In this document: piece by piece, positions 54,345-63,987 of the stretch
How positions within the stretch are numbered: the stretch's first letter is position 1
Layout: each line of letters opens with the position of its first letter
Origin: Ligula intestinalis
Lineage: Eukaryota > Platyhelminthes > Cestoda > Diphyllobothriidea > Diphyllobothriidae
Assembly: GCA_036362985.1 (NCBI GenBank)
Contig: JAYGXS010000008.1
Location: 7,307,277 to 7,371,276, forward strand
Direction: 5' to 3'
DNA length: 64,000 nucleotides
Notes under the pieces: generated by a model
The model's database searches: none
What the model was told of the DNA's origin: nothing
Seen by the model: the letters and a program-made list of their open reading frames with translations, nothing else
Made by a program: the position numbers and the translations under genes

Positions 54345-55128
54345 TGAATACTGCTCTACGTCCTTATGTTTATGTCGTAGACGGCTAATGGCTCAGATAA
54401 CGAATTGGATAAGCGGGGCGGAAAAGGCTCATTCTCAATGTCCCTTCAACAAACGCAAAAGGCAACCTCAAGCAATATTGATATTTGGGTAGGAGAAAAA
54501 TGAAAACAGATGGTCTGTACTCCAATTTGATCCGCAGTTTGAAAATGACAAAAAAAGACTAGCTGACATGGAACGACGCGAGTACGCCACCTACAGCGTT
54601 GTTGACGGCGAGCTAAAATTGTCCACTTTATCCAAACTAGCATGTCATGTATAAGAAGTTAGGCACGTCACGTAGAGGCCCCTAGTACTTTTGAATCAGT
54701 GCTTTCCCTTTAGTATTTATGCATTTTTAGAAGTATAATGTGCCCATATTGCAATGCGATGCACAATACTGTAGCATCATAACCGTCGAACTATTGGCAT
54801 CCACCCCTCACGAAGCATGCATAATGTTTCAGCGAATATGTATTGCGGCTAAATATATGTCCTTGATCAGTTTGACGTGTCAAAAGATACTGTCAATCTG
54901 TTACGTATGGCCGACCATCTTGCTAAAGACGGAGATTCCGCAGGATAGAAGCATCACCTGAACGAAGAAGAATTTATAATTGGAATGAAAACAGTAAGAG
55001 CAAATGTCTAAGTGACGCATTAGTAGTGATATGACAATAGGAACTCGAAATAACACCACACGTTATTCACAAATTATTTGTTTAAATAACGCTACTCATT
55101 GTTATTCAATACTATTTTAGTAGTGGCA
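54345..55128. other. No gene recognised
   Basis: AT-rich sequence with only short frames. Confidence 0.45.
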
Positions 55129-55129
55129 G

Positions 55130-56111
55130 TACAGTGGATTCCCTATCTCATGAAATTTTACCCGGAATTCTGAAATGCGTTTTCGATTCAAACATATTCA
55201 TTATGTATGGTTTTAAAAATGACGATCGTGCAACCTCAACTCAATATATTTAGGTCACGTTAGGATGCCGGTTTTTTAACGAGCTTCTTTCTGACCGCAA
55301 AGAAAAAGCATGTACTATAAAAAGTAACAACTTTTTATCATTGATTTAGACTGCCTTTATAGATTCAAATATATTTTTTGGAAACCATGCATGAAATAGT
55401 TATTCCTTGTACTCGTTTGGTAGCAAATGACGCCTTCTTTAAATTTTAAACTTGAAGAAAGGGTATCTTTCGGTTTAAAAAATTATAATTATGCGTTGTT
55501 TTTTTACAATATACAGTTGTTCATTCATAGAGCATCGTATCTGTCAATAAGTTAATGCTGCCTATACTGTATAAAGCATGCTCCATATCTATTGCAACAT
55601 TTTATGAGAACTATGTGACTTCTTTCTCAAACCACAGGCGAAAAGTACTTTTCCTTAAACAGGATGTACACAGTGCACCATTGGTAAACCTTGAATTCCA
55701 GTGTAGCAATCACTAGGTTTCAAAATTATTCGGCCATTTAGAAACTTTTTTTGAAACCGAACGACACCCTTTCTTCAAGTATAAAATTTAAAGAAGGCGT
55801 AATTTGCTACCGAAGGAGTACAAGGAATGATTTTTTCGAGCATGTTTTCCGAAAAATATATTTGAATCTATAAAGGCAGTCGAAATTAATGAAAAAAGGC
55901 ATACTACTAAGTAGTCGCTTTTTATAGTAAATGCTTTGTCTTGGCGGTCAAAAATGGCTCTTTAAATAGCCGGCATCCTGAAGTGTCCAAAATATGTTGA
56001 AATTAGGTTGTATGATCATCTCTATTACAACCATCCTCGATTAATATGTCCCAATCGAACACTCATTTGAGAAGTCCGGGTGACATTTCATGAGATAGTG
56101 AATCTACTGTA
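55130..56111. mobile_element. Mariner-like foldback (MITE-type) element
   Basis: Ends TACAGTGGATTCCCTATCTC (left) and GAATCTACTGTA (right) are inverted copies, each within a TA dinucleotide, as expected for Tc1/mariner target sites. The arms continue inwards for about 350 bp as imperfect inverted copies (CTCATGAAATTTTACCCGG against GGGTGACATTTCATGAG). The centre (55480-55760) is AT-rich and non-coding. No transposase. Confidence 0.7.
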
Positions 56112-57029
56112 ATCAGCTTGAGCTGATGCAGTAAGATGGGATCGTGGTGTTGATGAGAATGCATAAGGATTTGGAACGTTCCTTTTCATATAGCATATTG
56201 GGGGTGCAACAGGAAGAGCTAATCGCGGACAACATGGTCAGCTCAGTGGAGATAACAGTTTGGAACTGTAGAGAGGACAGTAGAATGAACGAGAACAGCA
56301 GAAATGGGATCAAACAGACTGCAAAGTCCACCGAAAAACTGGCGAAAACATAAGAACCCGCGACGATCATCAACAGACTCCTTGAAGACCACCATCAGGG
56401 TTGCGAAATGGAGAAGAGTTGGTGGCATTTGTAGATGAAGCTTGACTCTGCAGAGGATAATGTAAACATATTTAGAAACCAATTTACTATCATGGGGCGA
56501 AACTGAAATACCAGAAGTGCCCTTTTAAAAGCCCAGAAGTTGCATGCTTGGGAAGGAGCTGGGCAGTATGTCTTTCTACATTCGAAATTTCAATGTTTAT
56601 GCAATTTGCTTTCGAGAATCGATAATTTGGACGACGACCTACTTTCGAGTGAAAGAGTATTCCAGACGAAAGCATATTTGGGGGCAAGAAAAACGAGATC
56701 GATTAGATGTGGAGCTAAGGGGTGGTAAAATTATTATGGAGGAGTGAAAGGTTGAATTTGTGAGAGATTAGAGCTAATGTTAACGTGAAACAGGAAGCAT
56801 AGGCCGACTTCGAGTTTTCTTGCTCACAGAAACGTCGTTTTCGCTAAATAACATCTATCCGCATACAAAATACTGGATCCAGAAAGAGGAAATAATATGA
56901 GAGAAAAGATACCCTGAAAATTTTCAATCTTACTGTGGTCAGACGCATTCAGCAGACCAAAAAGGGATCGTAGTATTCTAGGATGGGAAGAGTAAACACG
57001 CGGTACATCTTTAGTTTTATTTCCGAAAG
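56112..57029. other. No gene recognised
   Basis: Weak open frames on both strands, e.g. 56144-56353, without family motifs or splice support. Confidence 0.45.
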
Positions 57030-57040
57030 GAAGAAATTAT
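57030..57040. repeat. Left target-site duplication of the PLE
   Basis: GAAGAAATTAT, identical to 59628-59638. The element lies exactly between the two. Confidence 0.85.
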
Positions 57041-57089
57041 GTTGGTAAAGGAAACGTATGGTCGATCACTGGAACAACATTTATTTTTT

Positions 57090-57129
57090 CCTGAGCTTTC
57101 GAGCTCTTACAAGAGCCCATCGTCAGAGG
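57090..57129 (-). ncRNA. Hammerhead ribozyme motif, AGCT family (left repeat)
   Basis: On the minus strand: CCT, CTGACGA, an extra T, six-pair stem II GGGCTC/GAGCTC around TTGTAA, GAAA, self-complementary AGCT (stem III), C, then AGG pairing with CCT. Every core position is kept. Confidence 0.7.
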
Positions 57130-57130
57130 T

Positions 57131-59188
57131 AGAGATTTTATTGCCGAGAATCTTGGAAAAACGATCTCAGCTGTAACACGAAACCGGCAGGCCAAGAAAA
57201 GGGAGATTTTGGAGAGAAAGCTGAATAAATTGAAACCTGCAGACACTACGAATTCTGACTTAGTCCACAATTTTTCGTCGAAACAGTTAACAGAGCAGCA
57301 ATTACACGTGCTACAGCACGAAGCCTATTTTAATACTGCAGATGCCGACCCAATTGACTTCATTGCTACAGTGGAAGCGATGTTGGTGAGAATGGAAGCA
57401 ACGGACAACACTAAACATTGAATGCGACAACGTGTGACCTCCTTGCTTATGACTCATAAACCAGCCAGTTACATCTCGTTAAGTGAGTCAAAAGCCTTGA
57501 GAGAACTGAGGAAAGATGATATTATCATCTTACCTGCTGATAAGGGACGGTCGACTGTCATGATGAACCGACAAGATTATAACGACAAAGCTAAGACTCT
57601 TCTTGACGACAGAGCATTTTACCAACCAACATCCAATTCGCAAGCCAAAGCATTATCCAACCGATTGACTAAACTTCTCAGAGAATACAAGCGCAAGAAT
57701 GTGATCACTATGAATGAGTGGCGCCAAATGAAAGTAATGGATACAGCTCTGGCGCGATTTTATGGACTACCAAAAATACACAAACCGAATGTCCCACTTC
57801 GGCCAATCGTTGCCCTTAAAGGCAGCCCAACCTATAACTTGGTAAAGTGGATGTATAGAAAACTTAAATTCCTCCAAGGCAACTCGATTACCTTAGTTCA
57901 ATCAGCCTCTCGATTCCTCGAGGACCTCCGAGGTCGGACGATTCAATCAGACAAAATCATGGTCTCTTTCGACGTGACTTCATTGTTCACATCCATATCG
58001 CCAAAACTGGCGCACAATATCTTACAGAAGAGACTTGAAGAGGCATATGATGAGGCCCAAAGCCCAATAAAAATTGGACACCTGATGAGGTTATTCAAAT
58101 TCTGCCAGAAAACTTACTTTACCTTTGCTGGAGTAACGTACGAACAGATCAAAGGAACTCCAATGGGCTCCCCGATCTCTGGCTTAGTGGCAGAACTGGT
58201 TCTACAGGAACTAGAAAATATCGTCTTCGCCCAACATGAGCCTGTCTTCTGGCGCTGCTACGTCGACGACACGTTTGTCATCATCCAGAGAAATATGCTG
58301 CAAAACTTCCATGAGTTGCTCAATGGAATATTTCCTGACATAAAATTTACACGGGAAGAAGAAAAAGAGCAGCAGCTGCCTTTTCTTGATGTCCTCATCA
58401 AGGGAACACCCCATGGTGAAATCGAGACGGCGGTTTACAAGAAGGCGACGAACACAACACAACTCCTAAGTTTTCACAGTAACCATCCAGTTGCTCACAA
58501 ACGGAGCTGTATAAAAACACTCTTCAAACGGATCCAGACCCACTGCAGTAAACCAGAGGAAAAGGCACGCGAGGCCAGATATCTCCGTGACCAGTTCATG
58601 CGGAACGGTTATCCAAAAGCATTTATAAACCGATGCCTACGCGTTCGGCCCCGGAGGACACAAACAGAAGAACCACCGAAGATATGGCACGCTCTGTCAT
58701 ACATAGCAGACGTCTCAGAAGCGACTGAGCGCATCGCTGCGGGACTAGGTGTTGGAATTGCACACAGACCCAAAGCTGCAATGCGCAGCAGAGTGATGAA
58801 AATAAAAGACCGGCTTACGCAGAATGAACAATGTGGTGTAGTATATCACATCCCATGCCTAAAATGTCCCTGTAATTATACAGGTCAACCGAAACGCATG
58901 CTCGGATCGCGTATACGTGAACACAAGCAGGCCGTGCGACTAGGCGACGAATCATCACAAGTTGCAACTCACACCTACGAAACAGGCCACGAGTTCGACT
59001 TTGCTGCCATCAAGGTACTCGCCCACGCAGGAAACAAGACGAGCAGAGAATTTATCGAAGCCTGGTCCACGGATGAGAATTCGGTCAACAGATGTGTCGA
59101 ATTGGCGCCAGCGTACAGGGCCTTACGCTATTGCAAACGATCACATCCAGACACCCGCCATAATCAATTGGCCCAAAATCCTCCATAA
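57131..59188 (+). CDS. PLE reverse transcriptase / GIY-YIG endonuclease (one internal stop)
   Basis: The frame is open from about 57095 but has no ATG before an in-frame TGA at 57419-57421. It then runs 588 codons from the ATG at 57422. In that part: RT motif A SFDVTSLFTSI at about residues 182-192, motif B GTPMGSPISG at about 244, catalytic YVDD at about 280-283, LPFLDVL at about 319. The C-terminal nuclease reads GVVYHIPC, NYTGQP (YIG is YTG), MLGSRIREH, then YETGHEF, and EAWSTDENSVNR with the conserved Glu. Upstream residues (NRQAKKREILERKLNKL) are basic. Family proteins copy RNA at nicked DNA ends without a separate integrase. The TGA suggests one disabling mutation; the N-terminus is probably truncated by the inverted repeat. 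Confidence 0.9.
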
Positions 59189-59501
59189 TCATCCCACGTT
59201 CGATGCTGACGTGGCCATTTGGCGCCCAAGCCTACGTAATCCCTCGCTTCTCATCCTCCTTCCCTTCTCCTATGACTTTTTAATTGCCCATTCCTCCCAC
59301 CATAACTATTGCTTGTTTTGTTGACGATTCTATTTCTGTAAATATTTCCACCCAACTTGTCGATCTCGCTTCTGGCACAGGCTAGCACAGCCCTCAGTGG
59401 CAAGTCGGCAGCACACACAATTATTGATTTTCTGCACGTTCAAAATTTTAGTTATTGTACACACGCCCCAAGTAGCTTCCACATTTTTTACTGTTTCTCC
59501 A

Positions 59502-59541
59502 CCTCTGACGATGGGCTCTTGTAAGAGCTCGAAAGCTTAGG
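59502..59541 (+). ncRNA. Hammerhead ribozyme motif, AGCT family (right repeat)
   Basis: CCT, CTGACGA, T, GGGCTC/GAGCTC stem II, GAAA, AGCT, T at the cleavage position (allowed, since only G is forbidden) and AGG. Only the cleavage-site base differs from the left copy. Confidence 0.7.
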
Positions 59542-59627
59542 AAAAAATAAATGTTGTTCCATCGATCGACCATACGTTTCCTTTACCAATAGAAATTCCT
59601 GGAATACGAGTATTCTCTCGCATTCGT

Positions 59628-59638
59628 GAAGAAATTAT
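59628..59638. repeat. Right target-site duplication of the PLE
   Basis: GAAGAAATTAT, perfect match to 57030-57040. Confidence 0.85.
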
Positions 59639-59926
59639 CTGATATAAAACTTAGCTTATTCGTGTGACTTAAACCTTTATGGTAGATTGTTCAACGTCAC
59701 GTCAACTAAGACATCACACTTTCTCCTAATTTGCTGTAAGTTAACCTAGTATATGCATTTTTACATGTTCCAGGTCATTTTCGTTCGCCCACAATTGCGC
59801 CAGCATGAGCGCAGGACATTCAAACGGCCATGAATCGATTTTGCAGCAGACTACAACATGTCGATCGATGTTGGAGGGGTTTTAGAGTGGCCAAAGGGTT
59901 TGCACTTCAGAAGTTCCTGACTGACG

Positions 59927-60053
59927 ATGGCGTACGCTACTCTGGTGAACCAGACACGTCGAGGGTCACAGAAGTTGAGACAGTTACTTGGGCGGCTGGC
60001 AAATTGGGGCAGAAAAAGGGCAGTGGCTTCAGCGTCGGTAGTGGCATCCAGCG
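59927..60053 (+). CDS. RhoGAP-domain protein, first exon visible (5' boundary uncertain)
   Basis: Ends at the donor gtaagt (60054) in phase 1. In that frame it reads MAYATLVNQTRRGSQKLRQL and then LGRLANWGRKRAVASASVVA, a basic stretch. The in-frame ATG is at 59927 directly after a stop, but internal acceptors (ggtcacag at about 59964-59971 or agacag at about 59983) could also start an exon. A different frame of the same interval (MNRFCSRLQHVDRC, 59830-60057) is open to the donor but joins out of frame and is therefore rejected. The junction gives SSDCLQSDQLGPVF with the next exon. Confidence 0.5.
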
Positions 60054-60171
60054 GTAAGTGCTGCTGTCCCCTTTCCTTATCTTCTCAATTCTATGTGCAC
60101 ATTTGATTGCAATTTAGTGATTTATCAAAATTCTGGCTTCTATAGCACTGCATCAGCCCTCTCTTTCTCTC

Positions 60172-60173
<2 letters not shown>

Positions 60174-60204
<31 letters not shown>
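60174..60204 (+). repeat. (CT)n microsatellite in RhoGAP intron
   Basis: About 15 CT units within the intron between 60054 and 60981. Confidence 0.95.
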
Positions 60205-60208
<4 letters not shown>

Positions 60209-60981
60209 GTATCCTTTAATTTAAGATCAACAGTACAATTAAGATTATGTAAAGTACCAGCACGCAGACACTTTTCCTGGTTTTCTGATTCATAAATGCA
60301 AAAAATTGAGAAGGGCCACTTCCTAAAAGTCAGTATACAGGGAGTGCTTTCGGACAATAATCGTGGCTATCTGATCTTGGCTGTGACTGTGTCCATTGTA
60401 CAGAGTCACTAGAACGCCATTCACGAATTCTGATGTCTGAAAATAGGCAACTTTTTGTCGAGTTAGTTGAGGCTTTTGATATCTTGACACATCAATAAAA
60501 AGAAAATCCCTGGTACGCAAAAGTAGCCCAAGCTATGTGCGTTCCCAAAAGTCTTAATGTATAAAAGTAAACATCCTAATAAAAAAGAACACATATTGTG
60601 GTTAGTCTTGAAGGTAATTGGTAAGACCAGGAGAAGTTATTAGCCAAACCAGACTGGTGTGCGCATGTGTGCCCCAGTCGTGCGAGACCGATGATTGAGC
60701 GTGGTTTTGTGTGCGCGTTGGCTGTCATTGGGGATCGGGCGTAAATGCAGGCTGTGGTCACCGAGGCCGGGCGACCTGTTGTCATCACGTGACCTCGTGT
60801 GTGGCGTGAACGAAGCAGAGCTTCTGAGTCAATACACATGCACGACTTTTTATGTCTTAGTATTCCTACCCAGCTCCTAAGTTACTTGAAACCTTCGACA
60901 GTAGTTCACACCAGTGTGGGCCTGGAAAAAGGGCTTCAGTAAACCTGTTTTATGTCACCTTCCACTCTTCATCATTTGCAG

Positions 60982-61058
60982 ATTGTTTGCAGTCGGACCA
61001 ATTGGGGCCAGTGTTCGGGTCGCGTTTATCGCAACAGACAGAGTCGCCCGATTACCTG
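60982..61058 (+). CDS. RhoGAP-domain protein, domain N-terminal exon
   Basis: A 77-bp exon after tttgcag, entered in phase 1 and ended in phase 0. It reads CLQSDQLGPVFGSRLSQQTE and SPDYL. PVFG..L.Q is the normal lead-in of RhoGAP domains. The donor is GC (CTG|gcaagt), the accepted minor class of GC-AG introns, giving an intron of 95 bp to the next exon. Confidence 0.75.
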
Positions 61059-61153
61059 GCAAGTGGTTTTCAAGATGGATGTCGATTATGAGATTTTGCA
61101 TTGAATGACCTGTTTAGTCCTGTCCTAATATACCTTCTTGTTTCTTCGACCAG

Positions 61154-61279
61154 GGGGTTCCACTGCTGTTGACGGAGATGGTGAAGGCTCTGCGTTTACG
61201 CGGTCTGGGGCTTCAGGGTATCTACCGTGTCCCAGGACAGCCCTCCAAGGTCCGAGATATCATAGAGCTGGCTTATTCC
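61154..61279 (+). CDS. RhoGAP-domain protein, arginine-finger exon
   Basis: A 126-bp phase-0 exon reading GVPLLLTEMVKALRLRGLGL, QGIYRVPGQPSKVRDIIELA and YS. GIYRVPG carries the arginine finger (R of YRV) that stimulates GTP hydrolysis by Rho-family GTPases at the cytoplasmic face of membranes and cytoskeleton. Acceptor ttcgaccag and donor gtaagc are good. This is the most diagnostic exon of the gene. Confidence 0.92.
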
Positions 61280-61386
61280 GTAAGCCACATCACTAATCAT
61301 ATGCATACAATTTAATCCATGTACAAAAGAACATTGTTTTTTAGATACAGGTTAATCGGTATATTCATACATTTGTGCAACTTCAG

Positions 61387-61857
61387 AATTTAAGTCAGCT
61401 GTGTGCTCGTCTGGATTCGGACGAGGAGGCCTTCCACGGACGAGAAATCTCGTCAGCAATCAAGCGCTATCTGGGTCTCTTGCCCACAAGCCTACCGAAT
61501 GTTGACGCCTTCGCCTCCGTCATGTTGACTGAAGATCTCGGCCGGTGTCTGCGGACGCCAGCAGGTCTGGCTCGGACCTTAGGTCGGTTGCAAGTAGGCC
61601 TTGCATCTTCGTTTTGTCGCTCCGGTTGCAAGCAGACTGATTCCCGGGAGCGAAAGTGGCGCTTGGCCACACTCAACTTCGTGATGTACCACCTCCGAGA
61701 GATTGTGGCACTTCAAGCCAGCAACCGTATGTCCCCACGGGCACTGGCCTCATGCATCACACCCTCTCTCTTCGGTTCTACGGAAAACAGCGAGACCAAC
61801 AGCCAGGAATACTTTACACAACTGCACTTCTTAACGTCTTTATATACAATTTCATTT
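61387..61857 (+). CDS. RhoGAP-domain protein, core exon
   Basis: Starts after the acceptor gcaacttcag in phase 0. It contains FHGREISSAIKRYLGLLPTS (the K/R-YL-LP region that contacts the GTPase), LARTLGRLQ, then LATLNFVMYHLREI and NRMSPRALASCITPSLFG, the N.MS...LA....P.LF signature of helices near the domain's end. About 15 residues before LATLNF look like an insertion. The 3' boundary is inferred: a gttagg donor at 61858 gives a 53-bp intron and keeps phase 0. The frame would otherwise run to a stop at 61926. Confidence 0.85.
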
Positions 61858-61910
61858 GTTAGGCTAAATCCTTATCCTTACTTTATGCTTGTTTTACTTC
61901 TTTCATCTAG

Positions 61911-61999
61911 GTGCTGGAACTCCTAATTGAGCACTGGCCCTGGCTGTCAAGTGGTCTGCACCGGGCTGGCAGCCAAGTGTTGTCCGCAGAGGGCCTGAG
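61911..61999 (+). CDS. RhoGAP-domain protein, domain C-terminal exon
   Basis: After tttcatctag the frame reads VLELLIEHWPWLSSGLHRAG, SQVLSAEGL, matching the last helix of RhoGAP domains (VxxLIEH). Ends in phase 2 at the donor gtaggc. Confidence 0.8.
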
Positions 62000-62287
62000 G
62001 TAGGCCTTCTCTGAGGCCTGCCTATACGCTTGCCAGTGAATCGCTCATTTATATCGCTTCATCTCGGTGCTCGAATTGTAAATATGTACCCTGCTTCTAG
62101 TGGCACTCAAATCTATGCAGTTATTTTCTCCATATTAGACGGAGGCTCACGTGTAATTTTCAGGGTTGCAATACTGTTTCATCACTGTATGGTAGTTCGT
62201 CCAGAGCAAAGGTTGTACTAATTGAAGTGCTGTGTTGGTCAATCTCAAGGGTAACAACAGCGGCTAACTGCGCCCTCCGTTTCCTAG

Positions 62288-62363
62288 ATATCTACGGCAG
62301 TACTTCGTACGATCACTCTACTGCCCCCTCTGCTTTAAACGCCTAGCCACCTGCATGGCATGA
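62288..62363 (+). CDS. RhoGAP-domain protein, terminal exon
   Basis: Accepted after tccgtttcctag in phase 2. The joined codon AG|A gives Arg, then YLRQYFVRSLYCPLCFKRLA and TCMA with TGA at 62361-62363. The tail has a CPLC pair plus one more Cys, which could bind a metal or be lipid-modified, but no known domain is visible. From 60982 the five exons total 279 codons including the stop, with no frame conflict. Confidence 0.7.
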
Positions 62364-62456
62364 TCCTCCGACCTAAGAATCGATTGAATTAGCTGTTATT
62401 TCCCGCTTTGTATTTTTGTATCGTTTGTTTGTTAGTTTGTTCGATTGTTATTTTTT

Positions 62457-62593
62457 TCCATTTTTGTTAAAAACGTTTTTCCCATAGTTGTGCCTTCATT
62501 TTGAATATTTGGGCATGGCTGTCATGCCTTTTTCCATTTTCGTTAATAAACGTTTTTTTCCTCGTACATTTGTCTTCATTCTGAATACTTGGG
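62457..62593 (+). repeat. Imperfect two-unit tandem repeat in 3' UTR
   Basis: TTCCATTTTTGTTAAAAACG and TTCCATTTTCGTTAATAAAC each lead to CTTCATTTTGAATATTTGGG or its variant. The second unit carries the AATAAA. Confidence 0.6.
62545..62550 (+). promoter_or_regulatory. Candidate poly(A) signal of the RhoGAP gene
   Basis: AATAAA about 182 bp after the stop codon, followed by a T-rich stretch. First such hexamer downstream on the plus strand. Confidence 0.5.
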
Positions 62594-62639
62594 CCGTCAA
62601 GGGTACAATATCGAGTCGTTTTCCACTAATCGGTAGCTC

Positions 62640-63150
62640 AGGGCTTCAGTATCAGTATCGGTATTTTGAGGGATATGCAGGAAAATTCCTTTGATTGCCC
62701 TATTTGTACATGTGTGCAGTGGTAGCAAAAAATTTGTTGCTTAGACTGTTGGCGAGGCCAGTTGTCCTGTGTCATAGGATGAAAATAGGAGCAGACAGTG
62801 AAAATTCTCCCCAGGGATTTTTAGGAGAAATACTGTCGCCCTTGTGGGGTAATGCGTGGGATTTAGGAGAAAAAAGGGGGTTCCCACTGGGGGGGGGGGG
62901 GCATTGCAAAGGTTCCCAGGATCATCACCGTGTAGAAGCCACGTCCTGATTCTTCCTTGCTGATTGCAGAGTCCGCCAACGGAACTGGAAAAACAGAGGC
63001 ATCCGTCCAGATCGTCGACAGTCCACTTTGGGTCGAACCAAGGGTGAATGTTTAGGCCGTCAGTTCTGGCTGATAAGATCGCTAGCGGGCTAATCACGGT
63101 ACGCACATAGCCTAGTAGGGTAGACCGCGGAGACCTTCGCGTGAGGCTAT
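62640..63150 (+). repeat. Repeat R, copy 2
   Basis: Same motif order as 14460-15040: TTTTGAGGGATATGCAGGAA, TGTGTCATAGGATGAAAATA, the G run, CATTGCAAAGG, GTCCGCCAACGGAACTGG and GGGTCGAACCAAGGGTGAAT. Copy 1 is followed by a CR1-like tail; copy 2 is not. Confidence 0.75.
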
Positions 63151-63765
63151 CTTACGCGTAACACGGGAGTGGCCACAGGCTTTAGCGCCACTAAGGCGTT
63201 TCAGGCGAGTATGCGAACGGCAGCGTCTACTGAGTGTCGCTTGTGTGACACAGATAGATACGATTATGTGACGAGTCAATCTGAGATCAGTGGTGTCTGG
63301 CTAACGTCGAAGGCCTTTGCTTTGCGGCAAACAACGCGAACTGTCTTGGTCTATGGGAGGCAAGTATGTTAGAACTTAGGACAAAGGTATCTAGCGAATG
63401 TGGGTTGGTTACACGAGCAAATTATACGTTGGTTGGATGTTTGTTTGAAACATGCTCGGTTCAGTTCAGTTTATTTGAGGGAAATGTATGTCTGTATTCT
63501 ACATCGCACTACATTAATATACGATTATTAAAACCAGCACTACTCAAATTATGCAAGTAGTATGGTAGGTTAATTCGCCATAGTGAAGATGACGACGTCA
63601 GTAGGTTCTGCAGGGTAGGGGGAAGGTGGTATCATTACGATGACGCGAATCCCACAGCGATAGGTTCTGCAGATGGGGGGGGGGGTGTTCACGTTTAGAT
63701 TGTGGGCCACGTGTCCGCGGGGATGCAGAATCGGAAAAGTTCTTCTTGGCCGCTGAGCACTTGCC
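63150..63765. other. No gene recognised
   Basis: Short frames only. A G run of about 10 bases lies near 63676. Confidence 0.4.
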
Positions 63766-63769
63766 CAAC

Positions 63770-63987
63770 TTGCTTTTCAAGCAAGAAGGCAGAATACCAC
63801 GGTCCTCTATTACCAAGCATCTATAAGACAGTGGTCATTCTGTCGACGTCAAAGCAGCGTTTCGAGTACTTGTTCGGGCCCGAACAAACCGAATCCTGCG
63901 CTATTTGGAAGCTGCATACATACGGTGGGAGAAACCTGACCTATGCAAGCAGCTTGACCATGTCGTCAACCTCCAATTGCCCTGCTG
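63770..63987 (+). pseudogene. PLE endonuclease C-terminal fragment
   Basis: Reads RIPRSSITKHL, a stop, DSGHSVDVKAAFRVLVRART, NRILRYLEAAYIRWEKPDLC, KQLDHVVNLQLPC. This matches SSITKHLLDSGHSVDPKKSF and the rest of the tail at 47734-48534, in the opposite orientation. 5'-truncated with one stop. Confidence 0.8.

Larger units (their letters stand above)
57041..59627 (+). mobile_element. Near-complete Penelope-like element
   Basis: 2587 bp between exact 11-bp duplications. Inverted terminal repeats of about 95 bp (57041-57135 and about 59498-59592; both contain GTAAAGGAAACGTATGGTCG or its complement) enclose one plus-strand coding region. The right end continues ATTCCTGGAATACGAG, as in other PLE 3' ends of the window. 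The 5' repeat is inverted relative to the 3' one, a frequent PLE product. One in-frame stop and a missing N-terminus suggest it is recent but not autonomous. Confidence 0.95.

Noticed and set aside
59830..60057. 75-codon frame (MNRFCSRLQHVDRC...) as first RhoGAP exon
   Set aside because: It ends in phase 2, which cannot be joined to the RhoGAP exon at 60982. The frame used in the call joins correctly and gives SSDCLQSDQLGPVF.
61858..61926. RhoGAP protein ending at the stop at 61926 by read-through
   Set aside because: Reading through gives a hydrophobic tail and loses the VLELLIEH helix, which is present in the next exon in a consistent phase.
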